Source: Mya arenaria (taxonomy: Eukaryota; Mollusca; Bivalvia; Myida; Myidae). From it: DNA of 64,000 nt. Positions 35,943 through 50,300 of the stretch are shown piece by piece. The position numbers and the translations under genes are program-made. Position 1 is the first letter of the stretch. Each line of letters begins with the position of its first letter. The DNA lies in NCBI RefSeq assembly GCF_026914265.1, contig NC_069132.1:37751152-37815151 (forward strand), given 5' to 3'. The notes under the pieces are model-generated. The model did no database searches, had not been told where the DNA came from, and saw only the letters and a program-made list of their open reading frames with translations.

Positions 35943-38900
35943 TATAAGTTATCATAACTTTAATCACAATCGTTGTAAATTATATGATATTTAAACTAAA
36001 CAAAGACGAGGTTGCAAACGCTATTTTAGACTAGGTTTCACGGCTCATATAGTGTGAGGATGCCTAAGGGAAAAACTTTGAGAGACTATACAAGACATTT
36101 TTGCCAAACAAAGCTATCACGGTCTCGCGATGTTTTTCACTATTCAAGTTAAATATCGTCGTGTATCGAAAGCAATAGAAAACTTAAACATGTTTTTCTT
36201 TATCCATTTGTATTATTGCTTACTGCCAATTTTTCCAGTAGTAATCTATTATTTAAAGAAGCTTTCAATACACAGGCATAGATAATTGCTATGTTTATGA
36301 ATAACTTGACTATATTGAACTGTCTTTATGTATTTGTTTTAAAATGTTATGACTAAGTGTTTTGGCTTCTTTTTTATAATGTGAGATAATATTTGGAAAT
36401 GTATCCACCAAATATCTTTTGCTATTTAGCCAAATAATGTGCAACGGCACTTCAGCAGTAAGCGCAAACCAGGTCCAAATAACTTGTAGCGAATGTTACT
36501 ATTTAAATTCGGGTCGTTGCACAGAAAGATCCCACATTTTTATCACGTGGGCTACTTTGAGGTTGGGGTAAAACTGTTTCTACAAATTTTGTATTAGTTA
36601 ACTTATTTCTTTCTTTTCCGGATAGCGCTATTTTGATTTGATACATAGAGGATATTTGTTTATTTCAGTGTAAGATCGAATTTTATTTCACGAGTGTCAT
36701 AGAAAAACATATTTCGGTCGACAATTGCGGATAATCATCATATAGTTTTTCTATTATCACGAGTGGAATAAAATACGATCTGTTTCTTTTATGCTTGTTT
36801 TCCTAGTTTTATAGAATATTAATTTATTTTCTAAATTACCTCTTTTTTTTAAAAAAAAGAGTGTAATTACTCTGCTACCCGTGGGGCACCCCTCATGCAA
36901 AATTTTAGCTGTCAATTTTCTATTTCCTGTTTGTTGAGACAGAGTTCTCTGATAATCTGTTTTATAGTTTATCATTCCCTCGTTTTTAGTGCAAAGATTT
37001 TATAACCAGTTAAAAATGAAGTTTTATAAGTGCATCCTTGTTCCAAAAATAACGAAAACAATATTATTTTAAGCATGGTATGAATACATAACCAAATTAC
37101 TACGCCGCCAAAACAATTGCAGATAATCATTGGATATAAAAGAATTTTCTTAGTTTAAGAGTGTGTTTCATGATACATGGATATTCAGTCATATTACTGG
37201 CAGAGACATGTCTGTTTGCTTCAAGACAGGTCTATTTCCAGGTGATAATGAGGACCACGCTAGTTTGTTGACAAATTTTTAGGCGTGGGTGGGGTGAAAA
37301 TAACAGTAAATCTGTTTTGTGAATTTTCCGGGGAGTTCGTATTACGTATTACAACGACAAACAGTTAAAAATACATTTGAACGATGATAAAACATTATAT
37401 TAATTTTCGAACAGTTGTTTTTGTATGTAATTTGTTTGGTATGAAAGCAAACGTTCAAACATTCAGCTTCAAGATCAAGAGAACGTTTAAAAAACGGGTA
37501 ACCATTTTTCTAATAAACAGTAAGTTATTAATTGCCAAATATATCTATATATAAAATGATTTAACTTTTCTTTAAATTTCAAATACTTTATTTGCAAACA
37601 TTTCTGTTTCAAAAGGGAAGTGTTCAGAACAGAACGTCTGTTTTAATCAAGAAGAAGTAACTACAATGGATTCAAAAAGTAATTATGAAAGTTGATATTT
37701 GCACTTCTTATTTTGCACTGAAAATATTAAATTGATATTTTCACTGTTGTTTTTTCACTGAAAACCTCCATATTTTATCGAAAAGCATGAAAGAAAGAAG
37801 GTTCTTATGTGGTATATTCAAATAACGCTGCCTTACAAAGGCTTATTGATCCAGCAAAATCTCCTAAAATATTTTTTTATGAAAAACTAAAGAAACAAGA
37901 ACAGTAGTTGAAAGATAAAACATAACATCAGTTTTATGACACAGGGTAAACTCCGAACACAAATCAGGACCAGGGAACACCATCACGAAACCTCACATAC
38001 AACCTACTATACACATAATATACAATAACACTAGATGTGCTTATCAAGTATTGTTAGGTACCGCGTTGGAACGGTAAAAAGTAGATTTACTGCAGGTCAT
38101 TATAAAACATTTTAGAATAACAACTTATTGTCCCTTTTTATGAAAATACAATGAGCGTTAGGCGATTTAAATATCTTATTTCATTTTTCTAAATGGTTCA
38201 CTAAAATAAGATAGCTCCGTAACAGTTTATCGCGATCATTTGGAAAAAAATGTTTCTTTGAAATCTGCAAACCTTTTTAAATTGGAAATATAGCGTAATT
38301 TATACGAAAGCAGCAAAGAAGTGTTCTTATAAAACCCCTTATACTTCTTATGATAGCTGCAGTACGAATTGATATTTTATATACAGTCTTAAGTACATGT
38401 TGAAATAAGAATCATCCCCTAGCAATAAATTTTTAGGTGTATCTTTATCATTTCAATGATTCAGGTCTAAATATAGACCTCTATGACAGGGGGGTGCAAC
38501 ACAACTCTTTATGAGGTAGAGGTGCACCTCTTAACATAGTGATATACCTCTAATTAATTATTTAGATCTTCACATCTAAAAATAGGGATGCACCTCTCAT
38601 TGATTATTTGAATCTGCACTTCTTAATACAGACATGCACCTTTAATTGATTATTAAGATCTGCACTTCTTAATAAAGAGATGCACCTCTTCCTTGAGGAG
38701 AGATGAATCTCTACATTTAGAGGTGCACCTTTAGTTTATACATATCAGCCAGTAAATGGGGACATTTGACCAGTACGTCTTCCTTTAAAGTTAATATTTT
38801 ATTTCCCTCTGAATTACAAATAAACTGAGGGAGTTTGTAAACATTTTAAACGACTGACACACATTACTTAGCATAGGTTGTATTGTATAGCATTTTCGAA

Positions 38901-41776
38901 TAGATTTCATTCGGAAGCGAAAACTATATAGCCATAATGATGTCTAATTAAGTTTGTGATTAACACTAAAGACATGTGAAACATCGCCAACGCCCTTTGA
39001 AACGACATACGCGGTGTTTTTGTCCTAGGGAAACAAAATTATCCTGTCAATTGATCTAAACGGACTAGCGAATTAATAAATACAGTGTTAAAGAAAACAT
39101 GTGACTATCAACTTTAGGAATCACGGGATTATTACGGTGGGGGTAATATTGGAAATGTAATCGCATTATTTGAATGACGGGAGGATTTAAAAAAGATCCT
39201 AACCGTTAACGTTATTCCAAAATCTTTAACCTCACAATATGCATTGTTCATAGGAGTGCCACAGACTGGTTCTTTTATCAACAAGACAATTGATGAAAAT
39301 TTATGATAAAATATATGCAATGACAATACTTATATGAAAAACTACAGAAACAAGCTCAATCATTTTTTTTTTTAAAAATAAACCGGTTAAATGGCACTGG
39401 GTAAACGCCAAAGTCATAGAACACAAAAACAAATTTTGAAAGGAAACGCTTTCGAAAATTACCGGTCTGCTACGGCACAACGCCAACCAGTCCAGCCAGA
39501 TATCAACAACATGTGCTGTGTAAAATTTGCTGTTGACATTATCATGAGACTGTAACACAACATCGCTAACATGGCAACACAAATAACCATACACGAAATA
39601 GAAATACAGCCTTATATATTTTTATCGTTATATGAAATTGAACTCATAACATTGCCTACTAACGCAAGAAGTGTTCATGCTAATTGCCTGCCAAGCAATG
39701 TACCATGATAACATGCATGATGGCAACTGTTCACTCTCACTGAAAGTAATTAAACTAAAGACATCCCCAAACACAAATATATGATGAAACGTTCTGGACC
39801 ACAAATGCGCTCAAATATCTCTTTGGACTTGACTAATATGTACTGACAGGTATTTTTTTTTATAATATGTTGTTTGCCCATATGCAGTCTACGTTAGAAC
39901 CATTTTCCGGACGCAAGCAACATGCAGCCCGAAGTTATCTAATGATTGCTTCATGACAAAGGCTTGTGTTCTATGGCAAATTTCATACTTGCAATGACGT
40001 TTGAATATTTTACATTTTTCAAGTGTTCTTATTATTATCCAAAACCATACTTGCAAGAGGAAATAAACCGATACTCTGGTAAAACCAAGCATATACATGA
40101 TACAGGGATTTTCAATTATGATAATAATCTTTTTATGATTAGAACTGCTAAATGATTATATTAACGTTTTATGAAAATTATCATTCACTTTTTTCAGTAC
40201 ATAACTTTTTAATTTTTATTCATCTTATATATATACTTGGGAGCAAGGTAGCTTAATGTACATAATCGATATGTTTAAGTGTTTTATATAACGATACCTA
40301 GGTGTTACTTATTTATTTGGCATAAATATTTTGTAATTTTGATTTAATGTATAATTGTTTGAATTTATTGCCAACTTGTACAATACTACACAACATTGAT
40401 CTATCGTTTTCTTATTAATAAATGTTGTGTTCTGTTCTGTACCTGTGTTGCACCAATAATAAATGTATTCACATGCTTTCTGGAGGTTTAACAATACGCT
40501 CATGTGACATTGAAATTGGAATTGTGTAAAGGGGGTGGTGGAGTAGTTTGTGCAAAATAATAAGCATTAACCCAAAATGTCTAATGATGACGCAGGATTC
40601 AGTAAAGCCCTTAAATGTGCTTCACTGAAAAGTTAAAAAACAATCGAGGTGAAATATTTGGTTTAATCTCGGACGTACATACAATTCTGTGTAAATATCA
40701 ACATACATACTAATTGTGTGCTACGTGGCTTCTCTGTTAAGGACCTTCCACAATGTAAAACTGGGTGGGGAAGGCCAACAATTAAAAACGTTTGAAAAGT
40801 TCATGTTCAACCTATTTTTGAGTAACAGCTTTTTTCAGGTAATAGAACAAACTTCTTTTGCAATATGTTTTGGGGTAATAAGGAGTTGAGCAAATTTTAC
40901 GAAAGAAAGATTTTATCTCATTTTATCAGATTTTGGTTCAAGAAAAGTCTGTCGACAATATAAATATATATTTTGTGTGAAAAAAAGCTCCAGACTACCT
41001 TATTAACAATGTCTTATGGGTTCTTGATGATATCTTTTCAAATAAGAAAGACATTCAAGAAAATAATAAAAAAAGTGCATTTAACTGATTTTCTGGTTAC
41101 AAAAATGCAAATATCTTTCTCAAAATACATACGTCACCAAAAAGCCGCAAAGACATTGTTGATCGGGTAGTGCTGTTTTTTTATACAAAAACAGTGTAAT
41201 TTTGTATAAAGACAATTAAATGCTTTTTTATTGAAAATCTGATTCATCATATACCATGTAAGTTGCTCAACTTCTACACATGTTGCAGCGATGTATGTAT
41301 TATGCGTGCTAAATATTGAACCTCAAAACTTAATAAAAAAGGATTTATTGTTCGGTCCTTCAAACTAACTTTTTCATTGTGGAAGGCCCTTAAAAAATTG
41401 CAGACGTGGCTAAACCTGTTCACGGGAAAAATAAGACTACATGCCAAGAAACTTTTAGCTGTAACAAAACAAATCACTGTCAAGATGATGTTCTGTTCGC
41501 AATCGAGTCCACGTAGGAACATTATGAACGCACTGACGGACGGAAGTGTTTATTTTAAACCTGTGCACGTACATACTCTAAATATTCATACTTTATAGAA
41601 ATACAAAATAATAAAATCACATTATGGCACATTAACCAATTTATACGCTTCATGTGTAAGGTTATTAAAATGATTTGGAAAATAAATTATTAAAGAAAAA
41701 TATTTGTTTGGGATAAACATAGTATTAGTGTAACAAGGATATAAGGGAATGAACATGCTATTTAAAATGCATTTTT

Positions 41777-42735
41777 AGCTCGACTATTCGAAGAATAGGT
41801 GGGATATACTACTCGCCCCAGCGTCGGCGTTGGCGTCGGCGTCTGGTTAAAGTTTTAGCGCAAGTTGGGATTTTCACTTATAAGTCCAATACCCTACATT
41901 CAATTGACTTAATACTTCACGCAGTTGTTCAGGGCCATCACATGATGAGGTTAGATAACTCCATATTATTCTTTACACAGATAATGGCCCCTGATTGACT
42001 ATGGAACTTACGTTAAAGTTTTAGGGCAAGTTGGAATATTTATTAATAACTTCTATACCCTTTGTTCAATTGACTTAATACTTCACACATTGTTCAGGAC
42101 CATCACACAATGAGGTTACATAACTCCATATTATCCTAAATAGAAGTTATGGCCCCTATTTGACTTAGGTTAAAGTTTTAGGGCAGGTTAAAGTTTTAGG
42201 GAAAGTTGGGATTTTCACTTAAAACTCCAAAACCATTCATTCAATTGACTTAATACTTCACACAGATGTTCAGAGTCATCACATAATGAGGTTAGATAAC
42301 TCCATATTATCTTTTATACAAATTATGGCCCCTGATTGACTATGGAACTTAGGTTAATGTTCATTCAATTGACTTAATACTTCACACAATTGTTCAGGAC
42401 CATCACCCAATGAGGTTACATAACTCCATATCTTAAATTCAAGTTATGGCCCCTAATTGACTTAGGTTAAAGTTTTTGGCAAGTAAACGTTAAGCGCAAG
42501 TTGGGATTTTAATAAAAAAAACTTCTATACCGTTCATCAAATGCACTTGATAATTAAAAATTTATAACGACCATCTTACAACAAGAAACGTAACTCCGTT
42601 TTAAGCCTAAATATTAATTATGGCCCTTGATTTTTTTTAAAATTTCATTTTAAAGGCTTTGTTGTATATTCTTAACCACACTCTACAAGATTTTTACAAA
42701 ATAAACAAAATCTGTTTCAATAGTCAGGTGGTGCG
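41777..42735. repeat. Interspersed repeat with about 170-180 bp internal tandem units
   Basis: Starts TAGCTCGACTATTCGAAGAA, has a GTCGGCGTTGGCGTC segment, then three to four units each with AAAGTTTTAGGGCAAGTTGG, CAATTGACTTAATACTTCAC and AACTCCATATTATC boxes. It is absent from units A and B at this position, so it was inserted after duplication. It resembles a repeat I know from bivalves; autonomous parent unknown. Confidence 0.6.
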
Positions 42736-42739
42736 AAGA

Positions 42740-43756
42740 GCATCTAAAATTAGCGATTCATCTTAGAAACTTGTTCACATTAATACAGTTCACATATTTA
42801 TTTACACTTAAGCACGATTTTACATGCACATAAAAATTATTAAGTTTCATGTTTTCTGCACACTTATGACTCCATGTTTGAAGATGTTTGAAGATGCTGA
42901 TCCCTTTTTCTAGTAACATACTCATTAAGAAAAACACATTCGTTTTCAACATACTGGTCTTCCCAAATATAACCAAAACCATTTTTATGCAAATTCATGC
43001 GTAAAATAGTAACCCAGTTTTCATAACCTAAACTATCATACAATTTCATCATATTATAACACAATTTTACATATCTATCATGAGGAAGTTTTAAAATTTT
43101 AAACCAATATTTTAGACGTCGTTTAGAAGCATGAATATGTAAAAGAAAACTCCCTAGATCACCCAAAAGCGCATCATTGCATGCTTTAAATGATATATTC
43201 AAAACCTTTTACAAGCATACACGTGCATATTTTTAATAACATTCATTGGGGTCATGCCCCAAAGTTCAGCACCATATAGCATAATCGGTGGTATTTTTGT
43301 ATCAAACATTTTAAAAAACACACTAGAGTTAACAAAAGATAAAAGAATCAATGCCTTTAAGCAGGCAATGTAAAGCTTTCTTTAGAGCAGTGCTCTCAGA
43401 CATTTTAAACAATGACAATGTACTACTCATCAAAATATATCCCCACATATGTAAACCCTGATACTACCTATATGGCTTCATATTATAGTTCCACTTTTCA
43501 TTTCGAGATAACTGCCCACCTCTTTTAAATACCATTTTGTTGCCTTATTAATATTTACTTGCATTTTATTATCAGAACAAAATAAATAAAGGGAATTCAA
43601 CTGCCTTTGCACACCGATAACTGTATCCGACAATAGAGCAACATCATCTGCAAACATAATAAGGAACACTTCTATATCGGACGGAGACAGCTGAACATCA
43701 TGTGTCCCACATCTTTCTATATAATCATTCAACTCATTTATAAATAACGTCAATAG
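42740..43756 (-). pseudogene. LINE reverse transcriptase fragment (5'-truncated)
   Basis: In minus-strand order, about 43,756-43,478 encodes LFINELNDYIE, then MFADDVALLSD, the YxDD-type catalytic box of non-LTR reverse transcriptases (F-A-D-D form), and a following VNINKTK-like segment. 43,202-42,864 encodes the downstream region after the RT (NISFKACNDALLGDLG...). The two parts are in different frames with stops between, so the copy is dead. The 5' end is cut exactly where unit C sequence (CATCGCATACAATGCAAC) resumes. CR1/L2-like by appearance; clade not certain. Confidence 0.65.
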
Positions 43757-43896
43757 CATGCATCGCATACAATGCAACCATTTCACTATTAGTGGTAGTT
43801 ATCCTAGCGATCCCGGTAACCGACTTTTACATTCGAATCTCATGTTAATATGTACTTCCGGTCATTTATTAATCACGTGCGTTGGTCAAATAGAAT

Positions 43897-44178
43897 GTGG
43901 CGGATCCGTGGTCTATTGGTAACACACTTGACTATAAATCCAGGGGTCGCAGGTTCGATTCCCCGTCGCATCACTAAAATACTAATCGTCTTCCGGGAGG
44001 TACAATAAATTGGAGCCCCGTGTAACAGTGCAATACACTGGTGCACGTTAAAGAACCAGGGTAGCTCTAACCAGGGTTACACTGTATGTGCACAATGCTC
44101 CATAAAACCTAAATTGACTAACAATCTTAACTCACCAAATGGGAAGGATTGAGTGCGAGTATAAATAAGCTTACATAA
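43897..44178 (+). mobile_element. tRNA-derived SINE with 11-bp target duplication
   Basis: 282 bp with a tRNA-like head: A box about 43,909-43,920 (TGGTCTATTGGT) and B box GGTTCGATTCC at 43,952-43,962. A central domain (CTTCCGGGAGG...GCACGTTAAAGAACC) resembles conserved cores of metazoan SINE superfamilies. It is flanked by TCAAATAGAAT (43886-43896) and TCGAATAGAAT (44179-44189), which differ at one base. Units A and B have the uninterrupted site (GTCGAATGA). Confidence 0.75.
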
Positions 44179-44343
44179 TCGAATAGAATATATCTAGATA
44201 TTGATGTTCGCGTAACAAGTTCGAGGACAACTAAGGAAAGACGTTTCGTTTACTCGACAGGCTTTAAGCAACACAAGTTAAGTCTCCTCTCTTTTGTCAA
44301 TATAATTCTGTTTAAATTAATGTTTCGGAACTAACAGCATGAA

Positions 44344-47300
44344 TCAAGGGTAATTACAATTTGCAATCACTTCTGAATAAGGCGGTGGCTCCGCCATGCA
44401 GATGCTTAGAGCAGTGCCCGAGACCATGTTTCCGGTTTGAAGGGATGGCTCGTTAGAATAATTATCTCTCCCTAATTCATAAGGCGGTGGCTCCGCTATG
44501 CGGTTGCTGAGGGTGGAGCTCTGGACCATGTTTCCGGTTCGAAAAGTTCTAAGGGATGGCTCGTTAGAATAATTATCTCTCCGTAATTCATAAGGCGGTG
44601 GCTTCCCTATGCCGTTTCTTTCGTAAATGACCGACTGCATATTAACGACTTGTAATGGCTCGCTAGAACAATTAGCTCCCAATAGTTCATAAGGTGGTGG
44701 ATCCTGCATCGCTATGTGGTCTCTAACGACAGTGCATGAAATGGCCTGAAGAGGCTGAAGAGGCTGGGCTCGGTCAGGTTGCTGACATACAGACGCTGTT
44801 TCCGTTTGTTCTGAAAAGCATCGTCAGAGAATCATATTTACGCTTCGCCGAAACAATACAAATGTCAAGGGAGACAGTAAAACAATGGCGCTTTGGAAAC
44901 TTTGGACAATTGGAAAACCCCCAAAACAAAGCAGGATTTCAGCTGAACGTTCACCTCATTAACAAACACCACTTTATTCAATGCAATAATTCACCTACAT
45001 GTAAGAATACCTACATTAAAGTTTACTTGGTGCAATGGGCAATGAGGATAAATCTATTTGCATGTATAGTCCCAACATAAAACCATCTGTTTCTGTTTTA
45101 AAATGGGCCGTATTCGTGATTAAAGGGCCTTTAACCGCCGTGGTGATGATTTTGGGTTGAAATCCCCATTTCGGTACTCATGGTTCAGCACCTACATGTA
45201 TAAAGGCAATACTTTGGACTCAAAGTGTCTGTGCACTATACCCTGAAAATATCTTTTTTGGTATTCGGTAGATAAGCTGCTTTATTTGTACCGTAATTAG
45301 GCCTGAATTGACGTTTTAGACCAATATGCGAGTTCAAAACATATATAAAACCTCGAAATTATATTAAGAATGAACCATTTAAGACGGGATGTAGTGTCCG
45401 ATTTATTCGCAGTTAACGATTGCTTATTATATTTTTGTCTTATAGTAGTTAGTTAGGTTTTTGCATTTATTTGATTGGACTTAACCCTGTCATTTCCATT
45501 ATATAAATAATATCATAAACAATGTACTTTCAACTAATTGCGCAGGATTCTGAATGGATCTCATCCCAAGTTTTGATAGTCTTGTATTTGACAAAATGTT
45601 CATGGCTATGAGTGTGTTCAAAATAGTTTTATTCAATAGTGTTTTATTGTGAATATTATGCATTCTTTCAATGTCCTAAATTCGATAGTGTTCGTATTAT
45701 TCATCTGATATTAATTCATATGATTTCTACTCTTTAAATGTCTATTGAAAATCAAAATACAACATTTAAGTCAACACTTAATAGTAAATCTTATGATGGA
45801 ACTAAAACGCTTTGTTTTTCTAGATAATGTGTATTTTGGGCAGGCGCCTTTGTTAACCTTAATTAACTGAGTTGACAATTGAAATTTATCTTATTTTAGG
45901 TCATTGTTTCTATGTATACATTTATGGGATATACAATTTAAAACATGTTCTTGTCTATGACTGCAGGACACGATGATGCGGGTACTTGGGAACCTGCAGA
46001 CCGGGTACGTTTGGGCGGGTATAAACAAAAAAATCGCGAACCCGACCAATAGAGCAATACCAACATAAGTTTGATTACTTTCCAGAGGGTTTTAAGTCAG
46101 CATTCTGGGCAGGTAATCATACCAAATGTAAACAGACCCGGCCATCTTGGATGTGAAAAGTTTTTTTAACTATTTATTCGTTTTAAGAAGAAACTTGGAA
46201 CAGACATAAAGTTATGAACCTGCTCCTCACTTTTCCACATCTATTGGTACGTCGAGTAGAAACTCATTTAAAAACAGAAGTTACATGTGCATGGGAAATT
46301 GAATCGATGTGAAATAGCATCGATTTGACAGGGTAAAGTGCAGTGTGTTTTGCTATTCTCACTGCTTTTTCTTATTATTAAACTATCGAAACTATTTTTC
46401 GATTTCTTACTTTTTTGCACAAGAAAGTAATTTTGATGACAAACTTTCCATATATGTAGTGCCATTTTTCATTTGATGAAATCCGTTCATGGATTCTTAA
46501 TATATCGAATGAGAGATTTGAGGCCCTTTGGACCCACTTACACTTCAAAACTCAAAGGACAAACTATAAAAATCAGCGCCTCATACCTTGTGTTATGTAA
46601 CTTGCTTCATATTACTATCTTGATCAGTATTAATCATAAGTTGTAGTTGACAGTTTTCTTCAAAGAATCAACAGAACTACGGCACCAAAGGGTATGATAA
46701 AACTGTTACTTTTATAATGGTAAATCCGAAATAACTTTCAAGCATATCGTTTATATCAAAGGCAGCTTTACCAATTTGTACCGGTGCAAATATACTCAAG
46801 TATAAGCTGTTTGGAATGAAGTCACCATCAAAAGACACTCAATTGGTGTTTAATCTAAAAAACGTCCTGAAACTGTTTTGAAAATGTGCGAGTATGTATT
46901 TAAATGTGTTCAGGATTCGGTTTAAACAAATAAAATGTATTTATGATGAGTTTAAATTTATATTAATCAGTACAAGGTACTCAATTTGTTGGGTTGTACC
47001 TACCTGTGTGTCTTTGTTTTCTACGTAACTTCTTCAAACAGCATATACAACAGCAGATTGAGCCGGATAAAATGACCACAATCCCGATGCTGATTCCTAT
47101 GTCAATGAACACAATCCTACCTCTAGCAGGGGGGTTATAGCCATCATATCTGAAAATCAATACAATTATGTCTTAAAACATCCAAGTCATTCCTAACACT
47201 CGGTGTCCTTTAAACTGACATGCATGTAGTGTACGGTATTGTTATATCCTAAAAGGATGTTCAATAATTTTTCCAAACTTACATAAACAAAATTATACAA

Positions 47301-50300
47301 CGTCTCCAATAAACTGCATTTACATTTAGCAAACAATCATTAGAGTCAGTCAACCGACTTAAATGGAAAAGGGCCGTAACAGATGTTTGAAAAAAAACAC
47401 TATACTAATCCTGCGCATTTCTTAGTGATATGAAAGTAAACTTTGTTACAGTTCACTGTTTCTGTCTACAGGTGTTTTTATCATATACTGCGTAAATATA
47501 TCGTAATGCAATAAATATGAGTACGTCACGAGGTAGATTGTAACATAGTCATCTGAAATACTTTATTGTGTGTCATGTCTTTGTTTCTATGGCTTTTCCT
47601 ATAACTTTATATGTCAGTTCTCATTTCAACCCATCACTCTTAATTTAACGATCTGCATGCATTTTCTATATATTATTTACTGCACTGTGGCCGTGTAAAC
47701 ATCCGTTTCGGATCTTAGGAACGATAGACGCGAGCTGTCCCTTGTCCAAAGATAATAAATATTCTTACAATCACATATGCTGTGTTTACAGTGTTTACAG
47801 CCCATATTAATAAATTGAACCATGTAGGAGTCGTAACAATATCGGTCAAAAGATGTACTGAAATTTCGTCTGAACATCTTGAACGCTTTCTTATTTATGG
47901 CCAAAGTACAAAAATATTGCACAACAACACTGTTGACAAAACTAAAGGTATAATAATTCCTTGAATTGACTGACACAAAAACTATGGTTCTATCTCAAAC
48001 TGGCCGTCACCAATGCAATAACATAACAATACCTTTAAACGGCCGACACAATCACAATGACAATACCTTGACTTTGCTGACACCATGGTATTGCCAAACA
48101 ATGACTCGGCCGACAAAATAGCAATGTCAATACCTTGACTTGGTCGACAAAATGGCATGCCAATACCTTGACTTTGCCGACAAAATGGCAATTCAAATGC
48201 CTTGACTTGGCCGACAAAATGGCAATGACAATACCTTGACTTGGCAGACACCATGGCAATGCCAATACCTTGACTTGGCCGACACCATGGCAATGCCAAT
48301 ACCTTGACATGGCCGACACCATGGCAATGACAATACTTTATCTTGGCCTACACCGTGGCAATGACAACATCTTGACTTGGCCGACACCATGGCAATGACA
48401 ATACCTTGTCTTGGCCGACACAATGGCAATGACAATACCTTGTCTTGGCTGACACCATAGCAATGCCAATACATTGACTTGGCCTACACCATCGCAATGC
48501 AAATACCTTTACTTGCCCAACAAAATGGCAATGGTAAAACATTGACTTTGCCGACACCGTGGCAATGACAATACCTTGAATTGGCCGACACCATGGCAAT
48601 GAAAATACCTTGACTTGGCCGACAAAATGGCAATGGCAAATCCTTGACCTTGCCGAACCCATATTATTGGCAATAATTTGACTTGGCCGATAATATTGCA
48701 ATGGCAATACCCCAACTTGGTCGACACACTTTACCTAGCCGACACCATGGCTATGACAAAACCTTGACTTTTCTGATACCATGGCAATGACAATAACTTG
48801 ACTTGGTCTACACCATGGCAATGCAATACATTGACATGGCCGACACAATGACAATGACAATACCTTGACTTGGCCGACAACATGGCAATCGCAATACATT
48901 GAATTGGCCGATACCATGGCAATGGTAATACCTCGACTTGGCCGACACCCTTTACTTGGCCGACACCATGGCAATGACAATACCTTGACTTGTCTGACAC
49001 CATGGCAATAACATTACCTTAACTTTGCCGACACCATATAAATGACAATACATTGACATGGCCTACACCATGACAATGACAATACCTTGACTTGGCCGAC
49101 ACAATGACAATGACTATACCTTGACTTAGCCGACATCAAGGCAATGTCAAATCATTGACTCAGCCGACACCATGCTAATGACAATACCTTGACTTGGCCA
49201 TCACCATGGAAATAACAATACCTTATCTTGGCCTACACAATGGCAATGACATTACCTTGCCTTGGCCATCACCATGGTAATAACAATACCTTATCTTGGC
49301 CTACACCAGGCGCAATGACAATACCTTGACTTAGCAGACACCATGGCAATGCCAATACCTTGACCTGGCCGACATCATGGCAATGACAATACCTTGACTT
49401 TACCGACACCATGGCAATGACAATACCTTGACCTGGCCGACACCATGGCAATGACAATACATTGACTTTACCGACACCATGGCAATGACAATACCTTGAC
49501 TTTACAGACACCATGGCAATGACAATACCATGACCTGGCCGACACCATGGCAATGACAACACCTTGACTAAAACTAAAGCTGAAATAAAACATATTTTAT
49601 TATCTTTTAATAATCAAAATAAAACAACCTGCTACAACATTTCCAAATGCCTGCTGAAACGTTGCGAGAGCAACAACCGGTAGAACAGTTTAGTCCATTC
49701 AATGATCCATCTTCACACGTGTAATTCGCCGCGCCCACTGTAAACAAAAACACGTTCTCCTTCAGTTACAGCTGAAAAAGGAAACTACAGTATTTTCCCC
49801 ATCTAATTTAAATTAATCTGATTGTCAGAATTGTGTTGTTATCAGACAAAACATTTTCAGAAAAATGGTACATGTAGGCTGAATATATCTTAACTCATTT
49901 TAGATCGGTTTTGACAAAACCTTGTAACTCATAGTTTTAACCATATGGTTTAGTGACGGAACCCAAAACTTATAATAAAATGGAACATTAGTATAACGGT
50001 GCATGCCATGAAATAGATCAGCGACGTTTTTGTATGCAAGGAGAGGGGAAATGGGGAGAGGGCAGAAGGGACGCAGGTTTAAGCAGCTTTGTGAATATTA
50101 TGAATTGCTTGACTTTATTGAACAGTCTTTGTGTATTTGTTTCAAAATTATATATCAACCAAATACCCTTTGCAGGCACCAATGGTGCGTTGCTTAGGAG
50201 CGCTATTTGACCAAATAGTGCTATTTTGATTTGATAAAGAGGGTTCTTATGTGGTATCTTCAAATACCACTGCCCTTCAAACGCTTATTGGCACAGCAAA

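Larger units (their letters stand above)
34142..38808. repeat. 4.67-kb tandem duplication, copy 2
   Basis: Near-identical to 29,472-34,141 over its whole length, offset about 4,668-4,670 bp. The junction TTTCCCT|TATCAACGC is unique; at the far end the sequence continues into CTGAATTACAAATAAACTGAGG, as in unit A. Confidence 0.85.
22271..39065. repeat. Segmental duplication unit B
   Basis: Starts at the right flank of the Harbinger insertion (AATAAATACACTG...) and ends at the homologous point of the B/C junction. The first 1.9 kb (22,274-24,190) match 39,066-41,090 of unit C and contain no gene that I recognise. Unit B is longer than A because of an internal 4.67-kb tandem duplication. Confidence 0.8.

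Noticed and set aside
47998..49570. CRISPR-like array
   Set aside because: Repeats are directly adjacent with no unique spacers, and the genome is eukaryotic.
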